64,000 nucleotides of DNA from the NCBI GenBank assembly GCA_965153455.1, contig OZ234503.1, forward strand, positions 11,847,118 through 11,911,117, written 5' to 3'. The stretch is from Sphagnum compactum. Its lineage: Eukaryota > Bryophyta > Sphagnopsida > Sphagnales. Of this stretch, positions 22,999-34,469 are shown piece after piece. Position 1 is the stretch's first letter. Each line of letters opens with the position of its first letter. A program made the translations under genes and the position numbers. The notes under the pieces are model-generated. The model worked only from the letters and a program-made list of their open reading frames with translations, was not told where the DNA came from and searched no databases.

Positions 22999-24384
22999 CT
23001 ACAGACCCAATTTCTTGAATGTGTGTGCAAAAACTTCCTCACCTGAGACAAGCTCTTGTACAACGAAGGCGGCAATGGCAATCATCGCAAGTCGACCGTT
23101 GTTCAACTCCTTGGTTTGCAAATCCTTCTTCGCTTCCGGATCTGACGGGAGCAAGCCCAACGGATCGAAGCCAAGGTTGCCGGGCTCGTAGTCCTCTCGC
23201 AGGAAGTTGAAGTCCTCGGAACGTGGGTTGGCCCAGCCGAGTCCCACTCTGTATGCCTCAGCGAGGGCAATGGCGAAGATCAGAGGCTCCCAGAACACGG
23301 CACCACGCGCCTCCACCTGTTGAAAGTGGTATATAGCAGGGCCTGCCATCAAGAGCTTGGAATCGTTAGAAGCAAAAACATGAACAAAGTCCTCCTGGCC
23401 GGCTCTTTCCAGATCGGGCTCTTGAACATATCATCAACCTGGCAATCAGCCTCTGTGACACCTGTAGAGACTGCATCGATCAAAAGAAACGCAAAACAGA
23501 GTACTCACCGGTGATATGCCCGTCGATGTTGTAAAAGACGGGAAAGTCTTCAAGCTGCTCTTGAACAATGAAGCCCAGAGAAGCAAGCATAGCAACACGG
23601 CCGTGCGTGATCTCGGCCTCTCGCCATCTCCTCAACTCTCTAATAGGCTGCCTGCTGGAGGCAGCCCTGGCAAGAAGTGCAGCAGGGTCGAAAATGTTGG
23701 GAAACGGCTGCGAAATGCCCGGTAACGACTTGGCATCTGCACGCACACGCACACACATGCAGTTCTGCATTTTTTAGCTGAGAACAAATATCTTCAGATC
23801 GAAACGAAAGGTAAAGAAGAATGAACTACATCTGATCTGATAACCTCTAACATGAAGAAGTAACAAAATAACCTGCAATGACCACAGCATTGACATCGCC
23901 AAAAGAAAAGAAAACAGTCTATGAGCTGGAAAAATTTCCTGCTCTTGCAAGAACGAATACCCGACTGTTAGACTGATATAGTAGGTAGCCTTTTGAGACA
24001 TCTACTGCTTTACAACAGAAAGCTGTCAATCATCTGCAACAGCTACTCTTCTGATCAGTGATCAAAACCAAAAAAGAAACAGCGTGCGCAGGAAAAAAAA
24101 CAATCACGAGACGCTGCGATGCAACAAAGATCAACGAACTAAACACAATCCTCAAAATTACCAGACGCAACGTCTAGAGGCCTGATCATGCAGTATAACT
24201 TACATGCAAGCACGTCCTGAGGAACCTCAGTATCAGCACTCGTCTTCTCGGCTATGGCATTAACCTGCACAACAGAGTAGCGCCGGACCGTCTGGCCAGC
24301 TCCAGCTCCCGCATTATTAGTCAAACCGAAGGTATTACTCGCCCCAGAAAGACAGCGAGCCGAAGAAAGCACAGAAGCAGCCAT
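22999..24384 (-). CDS. LHCSR: LHCSR, stress-related light-harvesting chlorophyll a/b-binding protein, 3 exons, 250 aa
   Basis: LHCSR binds chlorophyll and xanthophylls in the thylakoid membrane and dissipates excess light energy (family knowledge). Exons: 24204-24384, 23509-23736, 22999-23342; both junctions are GT-AG and in phase, 753 nt. Residues 1-45 look like a chloroplast transit peptide. YAKSLPG (61-67) and IFDPA (75-79) precede helix 1 with the chlorophyll-binding ExxHxR motif (E102, H105, R107). [20 protein letters not shown] (137-156) is the LHCSR signature; [16 protein letters not shown] (190-205) precedes helix 3 with ELNNGRLAM (215-223). The protein ends in [10 protein letters not shown], a normal full-length end. 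LHCB and ELIP are excluded by the signature. It stands alone on the minus strand. Confidence 0.95.
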
Positions 24385-24708
24385 ATTGACACCTTGGGGG
24401 GAGAAAAACAAAAAGAGAAAAACCGATTATTGCCGAAACGGCAGCAGCGCTCCAAAAACACAAAAGCGCAAAACTAAGTCACAATCACGACAATTGGAAA
24501 CCACTGCGACTGAAATACACGACGAGAAGCTCGCAGTTGTGCAGGTATATCGAGCGAAGGAACAAGGGGAGGGGAGACGATCGCTCTCACGGGATTGGTA
24601 TGCGCCGTTCTGCACCTCCCGTTTCCAGCAGCGGATCGTGGCGCAATCGTGGCGGCACATCGGCTCCGCTATTTGCGTCCATTCCTCGAAGATAATGTAG
24701 CCACTTGT

Positions 24709-24714
24709 CACGTG
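24709..24714. promoter_or_regulatory. G-box / ABRE core upstream of LHCSR
   Basis: A palindromic CACGTG sits about 325 bp upstream of the LHCSR start codon, in the context TTGTCACGTGTGG. Such motifs bind bZIP/bHLH light and ABA regulators in plants. Function here is inferred from position only. Confidence 0.4.
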
Positions 24715-24780
24715 TGGACGCAGCGGCAAATTCCAGTCTGTGGAAAATAAATTCGCCGTTTCTGGACGCCATTTTGGTCA

Positions 24781-24949
24781 CCCCCCCCCCTCCCCCCCCC
24801 CCCCTCTTTCCCCACCTCTCCATTCCATGATTGTTTTTCTCAAACTGGTGCCGAAAGTACGACTGCACCAGGCCGGTTGTTGTTCTGTCCATGGTTCTTT
24901 GTATCCAATTTTTTATTTTTTATTTTTGGGGGGGGGGGGGGAGGGGGGG
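24781..24949. repeat. Poly-C and poly-G tracts of opposite polarity
   Basis: C-rich runs at 24781-24805 and a G-rich run at 24929-24949 face each other about 125 bp apart, upstream of LHCSR. They could pair or form G-quadruplex-type structures. The G tract directly precedes a foldback-family element. Confidence 0.7.
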
Positions 24950-24950
24950 G

Positions 24951-25420
24951 TCAATTTTGTGATGTCGTAGCCAAAATGGCGATGAAAATCTACAGGAAGA
25001 TTTAGCCAAATTTATATATAAATCTTCATACAAATTTATGAATGTAAAACTTTTTAAAACATCCTTCTTTATTTTTGACTTTTAAGCATAATTGAACCAG
25101 GTATAGAGATCTGGTCCAATTATGGCTATCAAAAATCTCGAAAAACACTTGATTTTAGCACTATTAATTTGCTGGACAGATCGGAAGAAGATTTAGCCAA
25201 ATTTGGTTACAAGATATACATTATGAATTTAAAACTTTTTGAGAAATCCTTCTATATTTCCGGCTTACTTTATTTGAACCATGTGCAGAGATATGGCGCT
25301 TTTTCTGAAATTCTGGTCCAATTATGGCTATCAAAAATCTCAAATAAACACTTGATTTTAGCACTTTAATATTTTTAATTATAGCTTTTTGGCTATAAGT
25401 GTAGCCAGCCACACCCAAAA
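24951..25420 (+). mobile_element. Foldback-family element with internal duplication
   Basis: It begins TCAATTTTGTGATG, then GTAGCCAAAATGGCGATG. Two related stretches, about 24995-25165 and 25185-25370, share GAAGATTTAGCCAAATTT, TGGTCCAATTATGGCTATC and ACACTTGATTTTAGCACT, so the arm has been duplicated. It lies about 570 bp upstream of the LHCSR start codon. Confidence 0.5.
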
Positions 25421-26870
25421 AAAAAAAAAAAATTTTAAGGCTGGACGGATCGGAGGGTAGTTGAGATTTTTTGGTCCACTCAGATCTGACCCACTTTCAT
25501 TGGCTCTCCGCCTCTGTGTACTTGCTGTTTAGTACCAATGAGCAACTTGGGAAACAGTGTTTGAAAATAAAAAAAAGCCCTCCAGAGTCTGGTACTGTGT
25601 TTTGTTTGTTTGTTTGTTTGTTTGTCAGGGTGCGGGAACGGGGGCGCTTTTTATTAAAAGATTTTCAGACGCTTTTTTTTTTGGGTTGTTTGCTCCCCAG
25701 TAAGTAAAATTGGGGGTGAGAATTTTTTTTATTTCCGCCCTCTCACTCTAGGTCTACTACTTACCTAGTTATGTGACTTTGCCACTTGGCCATCGTCTGT
25801 TCACTGTTCTTTTGTATGTAAAATAGTTGAAGTAAAATCTTTGATCGCTTCTGGGAAAGTGGGGGGGGGGGGGGGGGGAGAAGAGCATGGAAAGACCCGG
25901 GAAGTGAATGGTAATAACTGAAGGAAGCCCAGGGTTTGGTAAATTATTTGGTGGTGGTGAGTTTTCTATGCCTGTTTCCAAGGGTCTACGTGACATTACT
26001 TTTCGGAAAAAAAGTTCAATGAAAAATCTTTGGATGAAATTTCAGACCTGACTTCATTTTCATTGTTCTTTTTCTTTGATAGCCACACAAAGTGCACCAG
26101 GATGGATGGATTGATGGATAGATAAATGGATGGATGGATGTATGGATGATGGGTGGGGTGACAGCTGAAAATATTCCCAATTTACACTGGGTTTCTGGTT
26201 GAAAAAAGGTGTTGATATTTTGTTTTTTGGCCCTTTTTTTTGCAAAGTTTGTTGATATAATTCTCATGAAAAATTCTAGAGCCTCATATTAGTTTTAAAA
26301 GGCTGAAAACGCACTTAAAATACATAAAGTTACTCATGTGTCCAAAATTTATGTGTGTTTGCTTGAGTGGTGCTTTAAGACATGGTGTGGAGCAATATGC
26401 ACCACAAAGATTGTGGCCACTCATAGTTATATGTAGTGGAATCCTTTTGGGGGGTGGGGGGTGTGGAGGGAGAGTTTTTTTTACCACTTCTGTAGCCTTT
26501 AGTAGCATTGATGGATGGCAATTTTGGTGCCTCCTTGGCATGTGTAAAATCAATGCACGTAGCAAAGCCAAAATGAACACCTAATGGTTGGTGTGTGTGT
26601 GTGTGTGTGTGTTCGTGTTCCAAACCTTTTGGGGTTGGTTTCCAAGTCTACTATGCTGGCACAGATACTTTGGAATGAAACCTTTTGCACTCATTGAGAT
26701 CTCAAAACACCCCATTCCATGCCAGAAATCATGAATAGTTGATGTTCATCAGAAATGAATCATGATCATCACTTTATGTATTTGGAAGATTGCTGGAATG
26801 TGATTCCAACGACAACTTTCAAATGAAACATACATGAATGGTAATATGCCGGAGTACCTTTAGACCATTC
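25421..26870. repeat. Cluster of microsatellites in intergenic DNA
   Basis: (TTTG)n at about 25602-25625, a G tract of about 19 at 25861-25879, (GGAT)n-like at about 26102-26150, and (GT)n at about 26590-26611. No gene is supported between them. A short frame at 26336-26584 (+) has no recognisable domain. Confidence 0.7.
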
Positions 26871-29285
26871 TAGCATCTTCTTGACAATTATTATTATTAT
26901 TATTATTATTTCCCACCTCCCCCCCCACTTTGGCAATAGAATAAAAATTTCCTCAAATTCCTATACAATTGAGGTGGGAGAAAAAATGCCAAGTAATTTT
27001 GCATTACTTGGCAGATCTCACCACCAAGTTTTAGGGCAAGTAATGGCAAACAAATTTCTAGGACTTTCGTCGTCATTGTGAAATGGCTGATTTTGGGAAA
27101 AATTTGTGTTTATTGAAAATAATTTAATTATTGCCAAAATGATATTATGGTATTTGAATTGGAATGCACACATTGGATGGATGTATTCTCCAATTAAAAA
27201 TTTTAACACTTACTTTGTATTGATGCACATGTAACCAATGTGGATTCTTAATATGGATGGGCAACTATTTAATTTGGATTGTAAGTATGGATTAGTGTTG
27301 TTTGATTCTTAATTTCAAAAGGAACCTTCAATCCCAATTTTACATTTTTTCTTGTTTTTTTTGGAACCTCTAATTTAATCTTAAGACTAATTTTTTTGGA
27401 TTTTTAAAACCAATCTAATTTAAAATAAGGTTAAATTTCATCTTCACTACACACAACTAAACCCCAAAAAAATCTGTAATTAATTTGTTCAACTAGTACA
27501 CACATTCCAAAATAAAAAATTATATAATATTAATTATGTACAACCAATCAAATGCAATAACATATCAACATGTAAAGCCAAATTATTATTTTTAATAAAT
27601 TTATATTTATTTACTTAGAAAACTTGAACCTTTTTTAAAACAAAATAAGACCGCTAATTTAAGTTCTAATTCAATTTTGAAAATAGACTAATTTTTTCTA
27701 TTAAATTTCAATGACAGTTCCGAGAAAACTTAGAATCTCTGGGCTAGAGACTCCAAAACTTAGCCTTATACCTTGACCTCAAACCTACTGAAATCCAAAA
27801 ACCTACCAACATTTGTATGGATCCACACCTACCTAATGCATTTTAACTATTAGAGATTTACGCCTACCTAATGTAGATTTAGTCCTAATTGCACACACAA
27901 TTTGCACATAACACCTACTTTTGCTAATGGAATTAACTACTATGTTTGGAAAGGGGCTATATTCTATACATGGTGGAAGTTGGTAGCAAAAATATATATA
28001 TAAAGGATGGTTCTTTTCCTTCAATTTTTAAATTCCTAAATTTGACTAAATTGATGATCACCTCCTCAGCAACATCACAAAATTGGTGGAAAAAAACACG
28101 GAATAACAGGCATCATTCATCAATTGTGAAAATTTTCATTGGCATCATTGTGACACTTTGAATTGCCACCATTTGCCCTAGGCACCTTCCAAGTATAAAT
28201 ATACAATCCCATCCTTTGGTATAATGCATTTCAAGGGGTTTTTAAACAGCTCCAACACATGAGCATATTATGGTTTGTTTTACTTTAAAGTAAAAAGTAC
28301 ATAGAGAATAAATTAAAACACAAACAAGGAACAAATGAAACATTGAGGATTTTTTTTTCTGATAAAAAGAGTGAGTTAGAAACTAAAACACACCAAAAAT
28401 AATGAAAAATAAAAACCTAAGCATAAAATTAAGGAAAATAAGGGGTCACTAGGTAGCGTCACTTGTTGGTCGATGTCATTGGTGTCGGCTGTTAGTGCTA
28501 GTTATGACTTTGTAACATCTTAATACACAAAAATGACAACTACAATGGTGGTGAAAATGAACTACACACAACTGTGAGGAACTCTACCACCCCTCCTAAG
28601 TCCAGCACACCAAAACATGACCATGGGTGTAGAGCGTAAAGGATATGTATACATGGATGGAAATTATGTATGTCTACATGGAAAGGACATACATGCATGG
28701 ATGAAACATGATGGACTAACAATACAAACCCATTAACCAATGAAAATTATAGATGATTTGCTATTATAATAAGTGTAGGACAAATGAAACCATATGATCC
28801 TACATGTTCATGATGTTAAGAGAGTGATCCCACAAACTGAATTCAGGCCAGATGTGAAGAGAAGATGTTTATGGTCTTTTCAAGACAAAGGGATGTTATT
28901 CACAATTGCTCTGGAGAGCAAATCTCAGATAAGAAGTAAGACAAGTTGTTGATTCAAAATTGGGTACCTTTGGCTTGAAGAACAATGAGTGGTTTTGTTC
29001 TATTGAGTGACCACCAGCTGCATCACTAATGAGTTTCATGATAAAATGTCAAGGTAGAAAAAGCACCTTAACCTGTCAAAAATAAGCATAGTAAGCACCT
29101 CTCTTACACACATTGTCTTTTTTTTCCTTGAAGACAATACAATTTGAAACTCAATCCAAATTGAAGCTTATTTTTTAGACTTTTTAAATTAATTGTGAGT
29201 TTATGAAATGTTGTAGGGGCTTTTTGTATTGTCAAATTGGGATCTTATATGGATTGAATTTGAAAGAAGGTAAAAAATGAGTATC
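26871..29285. other. AT-rich intergenic DNA, no gene seen
   Basis: An (ATT)n run lies at about 26887-26909. The rest is AT-rich sequence without a supportable coding region or obvious repeat. Confidence 0.3.
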
Positions 29286-29860
29286 CTTTTAAGAGTGGAA
29301 CAGTTTGCAGAGTTTATTTTCCCAGCAAATTTTTTTCAAATTTCAATCTGAAAAATATGATTTCGACCTATACAAAGGATTTTTCATCAAAAAAATGACC
29401 CAAATTCTCCAGATTTTCAAGACTTTTATTTTTCAAGTTGCCAGACTTTTATGATAAGTCCCAGTAGGTAGCCAAAAATATAGAATGATTCTGGTTTTTT
29501 TTCTACTTTCATATCTAGAATGTAGCCAAATTTGGCTAAATTATTTTGTGAATGATTGCCACTTTGGCTATGTCACAAAATCCTTAAAAGAAAACCTGTT
29601 GCAGTGTTTTTGTTTTTAAATTTCCTGATGGAGCCGGGATGACGATGAGCATCCCTTAGTAGATTTGGACTTAACTGGTGATATTATTTGAAGGAATTCG
29701 TAAAAACTGTAGCCAGTAGACATAAATGTGATGACACCCTCCCTAAATAAAAACAGTTTTCTATCGCCATTTAGGCAAATTAGTTTTCCACAAAAAAAGG
29801 GCATTTGTGACAGAATGTTCTGTTTTTGGCGATGATTTTTCGTCAAAAAAACAAAAGGAC
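29286..29860. mobile_element. Paired foldback element (hinge near 29590)
   Basis: The left arm reads the family signature in reverse (TGTAGCCAAATTTGGCTAAA at 29521, then GCCACTTTGGCTATGTCACA). The right arm reads it forward in diverged form (GATGGAGCCGGGATGACGAT from about 29626). The hinge AAAGAAAACCTGTTGCAGTG resembles the hinge of the element at 52840-53335. A related arm follows at about 29910-30070. Confidence 0.5.
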
Positions 29861-29909
29861 CTAGGTAGCATTAAATATCACTTATCAAGGCACCATAAAC
29901 AGGGTTCTT

Positions 29910-30070
29910 TTTTTTTGGGGTAAGTAGGTGGACTAGCCATCATCCATGAGAGGACTTAGCCAATTTTGGCTACAAGTCAAAGAGAAAAGTAGAAAGAAAA
30001 AAGTAGAAATCTTTTGGAACCTCAATATATATATATATTGGCAATATAAGAACCTATCATGGTCTAAATA
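29910..30070 (+). mobile_element. Foldback-family arm
   Basis: It contains GGACTAGCCATCATCCATGA and GACTTAGCCAATTTTGGCTA followed by AAAGTAGAAA words, matching the arm structure of the family. A short (AT)n sits at about 30027-30039. Confidence 0.4.
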
Positions 30071-31038
30071 TGGCGATTTCAACTTTTTTTTTCCTAGAAA
30101 TATGGAGACTTTGGCCCTTCTTTCCAAAAAAGAATGCTTTGTCCAATTTGCAGCCCCTTCCTTTTTTGTCAACAAGTGAAGAAATTTCACACCCAAAAAA
30201 AAAACACTTATCATAAAATAATGGAATGTAATTCTCAACCACAAGTCATATTGTATCACTTTAAAATAACCCTAAAACTAGCACAATTACTACAGTCATG
30301 CATTCCCTAAACAAATTGAATAATTATAAGAGGGATCTTGATCTAGAATTCTTGCTTCACAGTTTTGCTGCCGTGTGTTGCCTCATAAGGGATCCTCAAA
30401 TGGTTCCAACAGAGGCTCTCGCCGCCGATTCATCAAGAAGGTTAGCATGCAGAATCTTCAGGCAAAATTTGTGACATCATAAGAGGAGATGATCAATCTC
30501 AATGCTTCAGCTATTATGAGTTTCATGCAGAAGTAAGATCAATATCAACTGGTGCAAGATCTATAAAGAACATTACCAACAGATATCAGTGCTGCTACTA
30601 GATGAAATACCAAGGATTGAGATTAGACCATTCCAATATTAACAGTTTCCATAGCTTGGTTCCCCAAGCAGCAGAAATGCATCTGTAGTTACAATGAGAT
30701 CAAGACACTAACAAAAGCTGTAGGAATTCCTATACATACAGAAATAAATTGCAGTTTCCTGCTTGTACAATCAAACAAGAAGGTTTTCCAATTTAGGATT
30801 GACCTCTCAAGAACCTTGAGGTAGCACAAGACCAGAAACTATCTGCTCTATCACCACAATATACCAAACTACATAATCATACACCATCTTCAAATCTACC
30901 CTCTCTTGAACACGATGAGAGCCTTGCAGACATACAATGTGTTAGGATTGAGGAATTCTGGTGGTTCCTATCCATGGGGTGCTACATCTTCTACAATACT
31001 GTTGCTAGAATCCTCTCTTGCAATTTTCGTACTAAACT
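30071..31038. other. 3' flank of the receptor-like gene
   Basis: From about 30330 onward base composition is more mixed, as in transcribed regions, and this probably contains the receptor 3' UTR on the minus strand. No separate gene is supported. Confidence 0.35.
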
Positions 31039-34000
31039 TTACCGCTCCCACATCCTGGCCATTGAATCAGTGCGGGTGATTAAACTATTTTTCTTTCTCA
31101 AGTAATAGTAAGTGCCACCTACAATCAAAGCAAGAACGGAAGCAAGTCCAACCAGAGTTCCCACAACAACACCTACTTTTGATTTATGCAAGCTTGCAGA
31201 TCCACTGCCAGGCCTTGTCAATGATTGCAGGCTCTGGAATTCTGCATTCCGTATCTCACCTTTGGCCTGCAGCCAAGTTTCAACTAAATTATCAGAAACA
31301 GCATAAGTTAAGCCAGCTTCATGAGCATTGTTGATTACATTCTCCAGTTTTAAACTCACCACACTACCGGCCAATAGATCTATGCAGAAAGCCTTCAAAA
31401 CCCAAGCAAACAAATGGTACAGTAGAAACATACCTCCCAGTAACTGGGTGTGAGGGCAACAAAGTCAAAGATGGGGATCTGTGCTGTTGCATTCCGACTG
31501 CCAGTCTCTGGGTCAAATGAGACTAATCCAGTGCAACCTTCAAATACTGGAGTCCCAGGACCGGAACCATTGAAAGCTTGAAGCACATTGAGAGCATTGA
31601 CTGTTATGTTGGCTTGTATAAGGTTATCAATCACTGTGAAATAAGCAGTCACTGCATCAATTAGGTAGGGGACATATGATCGTGTCCTGTTCTGGCCATC
31701 TGATATATATCCTGGGTAATTCATGGTCTGCCAGTATGAATAGAACTTATTACAGACACTATCAGAAGAGAAGTCACCACCTGCACAAGAATCAAAAGCA
31801 CATCAGAAACCAGAATAACAATATGTAAGAACAATCAATACAGATACAGAAACACCAGCATAAAGACATTCTATGAAGGTATGTACAATATAGTCTGTTA
31901 TATTCCAGAGCCATATGGAATTGTGTGAGTTCAAATAGTTTGTACAAACTTCTGACCCCTGTTCAGTTTTGGGTTACCAAAGAGCAGGAGTAGCTTAGAC
32001 ATACCAAAGGGAGACACTCCAATCTCTCCCACAAGTTCCGCCACCATGGATGGATCTGCAACAACCATGATTGTTCAAACAACGAGTGGTGCTTGCAGGA
32101 TTTCAAGTATATGATGAGTGCAGAAACATATTATAACTTGAGAAAGACCTAGCTCCCTTACCAGTTATGTTGGCATCAGCTGGATCAAATGCGGTTGCTC
32201 CATCTGTGCCAAAATACCAATAAGGGTAACCTGCCTTCCCCTGCATAATGATAGTAAGATCTGCAAAGGTGAGAAACAGACTAAGAGGATGGTCAACATT
32301 CATTGGTTGAACATTCTCACAAAGTACAGTTTGGTGTTCCACAGACCCAACATACATTTCTTCATAAGTATTCAGAGCTTCTCCATAATTATGATGTATT
32401 CAACCTGAAAAGAATTGAAAGCTGACCTGACAATATGAGTGTAGAGTTTCAGATTCAACAGCATATCAGCAAACAGGGAAAAGAGACCCAACCCTAGAAA
32501 CTGAACCAAAAACAGAGGAGCAGTTTCACAACAGTGGCAGTCATGTGCATGAGTTGCACACAACTTCAGTGAAACTTCAACAGCAGCTTGTACAGAAGCG
32601 ACCAGGTACCATGACATCCCTACTGACTTCATCAATGCCTGGCAGTGCTTGGAGGTCAGATTTCAATGTCATGCATTAATGAACCTACAGAGCTCCTCCC
32701 ACAAGACTGGCAGTAACAGGCAGACTATATATCCCAAATAGAACATATGAGAGGGCACTGGTCCTTTTCAACATACAATTGGTGAGCAACCTGCAAAGCA
32801 AGGTGAAAGCATGAAGTCAATGCAGTTCTCAGAAGTAATCTGCATTTTGACATTCAACAAGGTTTGTCGGACATTAGTTTCTTACCATGCCATAGGCTGC
32901 TCGCCATATGTCAAGTGCCTGGAGAGGTTCCACAGCCAGCACCACGAACTCATCTGACTCTACTGAGTCAAGAGCAGTCCCAAGCATGGTGGCATCAATT
33001 GATGAATTGTCCCCAACCCCCAAGGTGACACTACGTACAGTTGTTGATCCATTGATCAGCTGCATGAACAGAATAATTTCTCAGCTGTTTCCAGTATGTG
33101 CCTAAACTACATGTGACAAATCAAGATACTCGCAACAAGGAAAAGGGACAGATGCAGAAAGAGCAACAAGTACAACAAAATTACAACATTATTTGTTCTT
33201 CAACTTGCATCTATAGCCAACAGTTTCAAGGGAAAGGAACACACCATGTTGACATTTTGGCCAAAGTTCCAGCTATAGTAACTTTGGGTCAACACCATAA
33301 TGACCTTCTGCATCTGCAATTTTGCCATCTGCACATTCAAAGAAGATTTTCCTTGAATCCCTGATTGAAAGTGAACAAAGACAATGGATGCCAAAATGAT
33401 CTGTTCATTAAGATTCCAACACTGGGAAATGAACAGCTGCAGATTAAAGAAGCTGGCACACATGCATGCATCACAGTGATAGCCATTTCATATCGAGGGC
33501 AGTTTGTATAGAGCACCTACACTGGCCACCACAGCTGCAGCCTGATGCATATCACCATACCTAAAAAAGAAAGAGGCAGAGAAAAAATATAAATTTAGCA
33601 AAACTGATAGCAGGCAAGAAGTGAAAACTAGACAAGTTCTTGAAACATTCAATCAGACAGAATGTACTTGTGACTGCAAAGAGTTCCTGTCCATCCTGCA
33701 GGAAGATACAAATAAATTATGTTACTGCCAATAACAAGAAACTTACACTGTGCGGAAAAAGTTGGGGAACAGCTCTCTCAGAGAGAGAGGCTCTGCAGTG
33801 GCAGCAAATGAAACAAGGGAAATATTGAAATCCATGAGGTATCGGGCAGCTGACATGGCAGCTCCTGAGCATGCAGGCCCAACAACACCAATCACGGGGG
33901 GTACTGTGGGGAATGCAATTGCCTGTGCTCCTCTTTCAGCAGCTTGCCAATCACACTGACTGGCTTGCACATTTGGAATAAGTGTGTATGGTCGATTCTC

Positions 34001-34469
34001 TGAGTTCAACACCTCCAAAGCCACCTTGAAAGCCGAACTCCTAGAGCCACAGGTCACATGCCAGGGAGGTTGTTAGACTCCATATAACTGGTTCTCTCAA
34101 GATACCCAACAAAATGTATAACAGCAAAGATGCCCCCAAGTTCCTCCAGGCAGACCAAAGAGTCATGTTACAAACTCAAGCTTGACTTTCCATCCACATC
34201 CCCCTCATCACATCATCATATTGACCGCAGGAACATCCCATTAATCCTAGTGCAGAAAAAAAATTTGTGGAGCTGCCTGACTATCTCAGCAAGGGTAGGA
34301 CAAACCATTCATTCGCAAGGCTAAGAGGGATTGCAGAATCTGCAGTTGGAGCAAGGAATCCAAGAGTGTAGGTAATAGTCATATTGGGCTGCGCTTCTCC
34401 ATTTTTTGCACACACTGCCAGCATCACTGCCAGAAGCAGTGCCAACACATGCATCACACCTCCTGGCAT
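31039..34469 (-). CDS. Single-span receptor-like protein with ANF/type-I periplasmic-binding ectodomain, 9 exons, 522 aa
   Basis: Exons: 34306-34469, 33747-34040, 33521-33560, 33245-33436, 32886-33059, 32162-32240, 32005-32055, 31434-31780, 31039-31266; all GT-AG, all in phase, 1569 nt. Residues 1-25 are a signal peptide (HVLALLLAVMLAVCA). Residues about 35-425 look like the receptor-family ligand-binding (ANF) fold: SSAFKVALEVLNSE, VIGVVGPACSGAAMSAARYL, VSFAATAEPLSLRELFPNFF, YGDMHQAAAVVA, SGIQGKSSL, EFVVLAVEPLQALDIWRAAY, YPYWYFGTDGATAFDP, YVPYLIDAVTAYF, FEGCTGLVSFDPETGSRNA. One membrane helix (about 478-503) is followed by RKK and a tail of under 20 residues. Plant GLRs share the ectodomain type but add a second binding domain and a channel, absent here. 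The ligand is unknown. The exon at 33245-33436 is the weakest. The start is the ATG in ACCATGCC. Confidence 0.75.

Noticed and set aside
23516-23777. Plus-strand frames overlapping LHCSR exon 2
   Set aside because: They are opposite-strand shadows of a well-supported exon.
32162-32272. A receptor exon starting at the acceptor near 32272 (peptide LTIIMQGKAGY)
   Set aside because: That acceptor does not keep phase with the upstream exon ending in GGCATG; the acceptor before GGGAAGGCAGG does.
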